Position numbers and translations under genes: made by a program. 6,176 nt of DNA from an uncultured Verrucomicrobiota bacterium (GTDB lineage: Bacteria > Verrucomicrobiota > Kiritimatiellia > RFP12 > UBA1067). The DNA lies in NCBI GenBank assembly GCA_947305825.1, contig CAMZET010000092.1, positions 1 through 6,176 of the forward strand, in the 5' to 3' direction. Under the pieces are notes generated by a model. It was not told where the DNA came from. It searched no databases and saw nothing but the letters and a program-made list of their open reading frames with translations. Shown here one piece after another: positions 5,604-6,176 of this stretch (position 1 is its first letter; each line of letters begins with the position of its first letter).

Positions 5604-5998
5604 TTTTCTGTTCCTTTGATTTGAGAGTGTTTCCAGCCCCATTTCATGAGGGCGTAGAAGACGGGATAGAGGTCTTTGCCTTTTTCGGTCAACGTGTACT
5701 CGGATCGCTTCACCTTGCCGTCCATCAATGCGCGGCGGCGGATGACGCCCTCGCACTCGAGTTCCTTGAGGGTAGAGGACAGCATGGCGCGGGTTATTCC
5801 AGGCAGTTGCCGCTGGAGTTCGCCGAAACCCGCGACGCCTGAGCAGAGACGGTAGAGAACGTCGGCTTTCCAGCGTCCGCGAAAAACGTCGAGCGCGATT
5901 CCGACGGGGCATCCGCCGTCAGGCGTCGCCACGCCTTCGCCGGACGTCATGCGCTTTACGAATTCGCGGTACGATAAAGTGGTATTTGTCGTTGACAT
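5600..5998 (-). CDS. HxlR-family winged-helix transcriptional regulator
   Basis: DNA-binding regulator, 132 residues, usually a dimer. The family signature CPVGIALDVFRGRWKADVLY spans residues 30-49, where the conserved Cys30 aligns with the thiol sensor used by YodB and HypR relatives. The winged helix follows: GFGELQRQLPGITRAMLSSTLKELE (start near 55), then EGVIRRR and the wing with KRSEYTLTEKGKDLYPV, and WGW near the C terminus. The ATG at 5998 is chosen over the TTG at 6034 because the latter lies within the -35 box. Its TGA stop overlaps the oxidoreductase ATG by four bases (ATGA), so both are translated from one mRNA. Promoter and inverted-repeat operator sit directly upstream, implying autoregulation. 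The inducer is unknown; quinones, aldehydes or other thiol-reactive molecules are known for relatives. Confidence 0.92.
   Translation of the reverse strand: MSTTNTTLSYREFVKRMTSGEGVATPDGGCPVGIALDVFRGRWKADVLYRLCSGVAGFGELQRQLPGITRAMLSSTLKELECEGVIRRRALMDGKVKRSEYTLTEKGKDLYPVFYALMKWGWKHSQIKGTEK
5612..5617 (-). promoter_or_regulatory. Ribosome binding site of the oxidoreductase gene
   Basis: AAAGGA on the minus strand lies within the last codons of the HxlR gene, eight bases before the oxidoreductase ATG. It decides the start at 5603 and allows re-initiation at the ATGA overlap. Confidence 0.7.
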
Positions 5999-6005
5999 GG
6001 CGCAC

Positions 6006-6034
6006 AGTATACCAGAACGGCCGATGCAAGACAA
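6006..6034 (-). promoter_or_regulatory. Sigma-70 promoter of HxlR-oxidoreductase operon, likely leaderless
   Basis: On the minus strand, TTGTCT (6034-6029) and TATACT (6011-6006) are separated by exactly 17 bases, and TGG before the -10 makes it an extended -10. Only seven bases separate the -10 box from the ATG at 5998, so transcription should start at or within a base or two of the A of the start codon, leaving no ribosome binding site. Confidence 0.75.
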
Positions 6035-6035
6035 T

Positions 6036-6055
6036 TAGTATGAAAAAACATACTA
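6036..6055. promoter_or_regulatory. Perfect 20-bp inverted repeat, probable HxlR operator
   Basis: TAGTATG and CATACTA are perfect 7-bp arms around AAAAAA. The site abuts the -35 box of the HxlR promoter (one base away). Known HxlR-type regulators bind short inverted repeats built on TACT/AGTA half-sites, and these arms contain AGTA and TACT. A further AGTATA half-site-like sequence coincides with the -10 box (6006-6011). The position supports autoregulation of the two-gene operon. Confidence 0.7.
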
Positions 6056-6110
6056 CCCGTTGCATCGCTGGCGAACCCTATCCCAGCCTTGTGGAAATGT
6101 GCAAATATCA

Positions 6111-6126
6111 GAGCAGCAGAGCAGCC
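6111..6126 (+). repeat. Tandem octamer GAGCAGCA/GAGCAGCC
   Basis: Two adjacent copies of an 8-base unit differ only in the last base. It is short and may be chance or a slippage product. Confidence 0.4.
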
Positions 6127-6176
6127 AATATCCAATTTGCCCCGCCATCATCGAATAATGGATACTGGATATTGGA
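6125..6176. repeat. Inverted repeat with TGGATAY heptamer tandem at window edge
   Basis: CCAATATCCA (6125-6134) is the exact reverse complement of TGGATATTGG (6166-6175), with 31 bases between. The right arm belongs to a tandem heptamer, TGGATAC, TGGATAT, TGGA (6159-6176), that is cut by the window end. The left arm is the same heptamer in opposite orientation. It could be the border of a longer repeat array or of a small mobile element. Confidence 0.5.

Larger units (their letters stand above)
6056..6176. other. Non-coding end region, no convincing gene
   Basis: No start codon with a ribosome binding site and no family-like translation was found on either strand. One minus-strand frame is open from the window edge to about 6055, but its translation looks random. 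An ATG at 6158 runs off the edge without a ribosome binding site. The region lies upstream of the HxlR promoter and holds the short repeats listed separately. Confidence 0.5.

Noticed and set aside
5604..5912. N-terminal extension of the oxidoreductase frame
   Set aside because: It overlaps the HxlR gene, translates to Arg/Pro-rich shadow sequence, and the family N terminus begins at the ATG at 5603.
6158..6176. Start of a plus-strand gene at ATG 6158
   Set aside because: No ribosome binding site, and the sequence is the heptamer repeat; the window ends before it can be judged.

Overview
This 6.2 kb window is moderately GC-rich bacterial DNA. The lineage is not certain. A membrane-anchored Ser/Thr kinase overlapping a planctomycete/verrucomicrobial-style ECF sigma factor, plus a nitronate-monooxygenase relative of a type I associate with gut and other anaerobic bacteria, suggests the PVC superphylum, perhaps an anaerobic Kiritimatiellota or Lentisphaerae member. 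This is inference from gene style only.

Left part (1-2405, plus strand): the 3' two thirds of an ABC exporter; a 44-residue peptide gene (1241-1375) with a strong ribosome binding site, absent from simple long-ORF calling; a very clear intrinsic terminator (1395-1428); and an ATP-grasp ligase (1455-2405) carrying the ELNPNGQW signature of graspetide (omega-ester/omega-amide peptide) synthetases. Together they form a compact RiPP locus: precursor, macrocyclase, exporter. The precursor has a Thr/Ser cluster followed by an Asp-Asp pair and lacks the microviridin leader motif, so it is a candidate new graspetide type. A 22-bp near-perfect palindrome precedes it. The terminator between precursor and ligase suggests the peptide is made in excess over its enzyme.

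Middle part (2406-4622, plus strand): an extended -10 promoter, a receptor-like Ser/Thr kinase with one membrane helix and an unrecognised outer domain, and an ECF sigma factor overlapping it by 23 bases. This looks like a signalling cassette that may or may not control the peptide locus. The kinase has DPG in place of DFG, and its outer-domain coding region contains a perfect 10-bp hairpin.

Right part (4626-6055, minus strand, convergent): an HxlR-type regulator whose stop codon overlaps the start of an FMN-dependent nitronate monooxygenase/FabK-like oxidoreductase (ATGA). A clear promoter lies so close to the regulator start that the mRNA should be leaderless, and a perfect 20-bp inverted repeat next to the -35 box is the likely autoregulatory operator. 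The oxidoreductase has Thr where the catalytic His of the family is expected.

The last 120 bases (6056-6176) hold no convincing gene. They contain short tandem and inverted repeats, including a TGGATAY heptamer that runs into the window edge.
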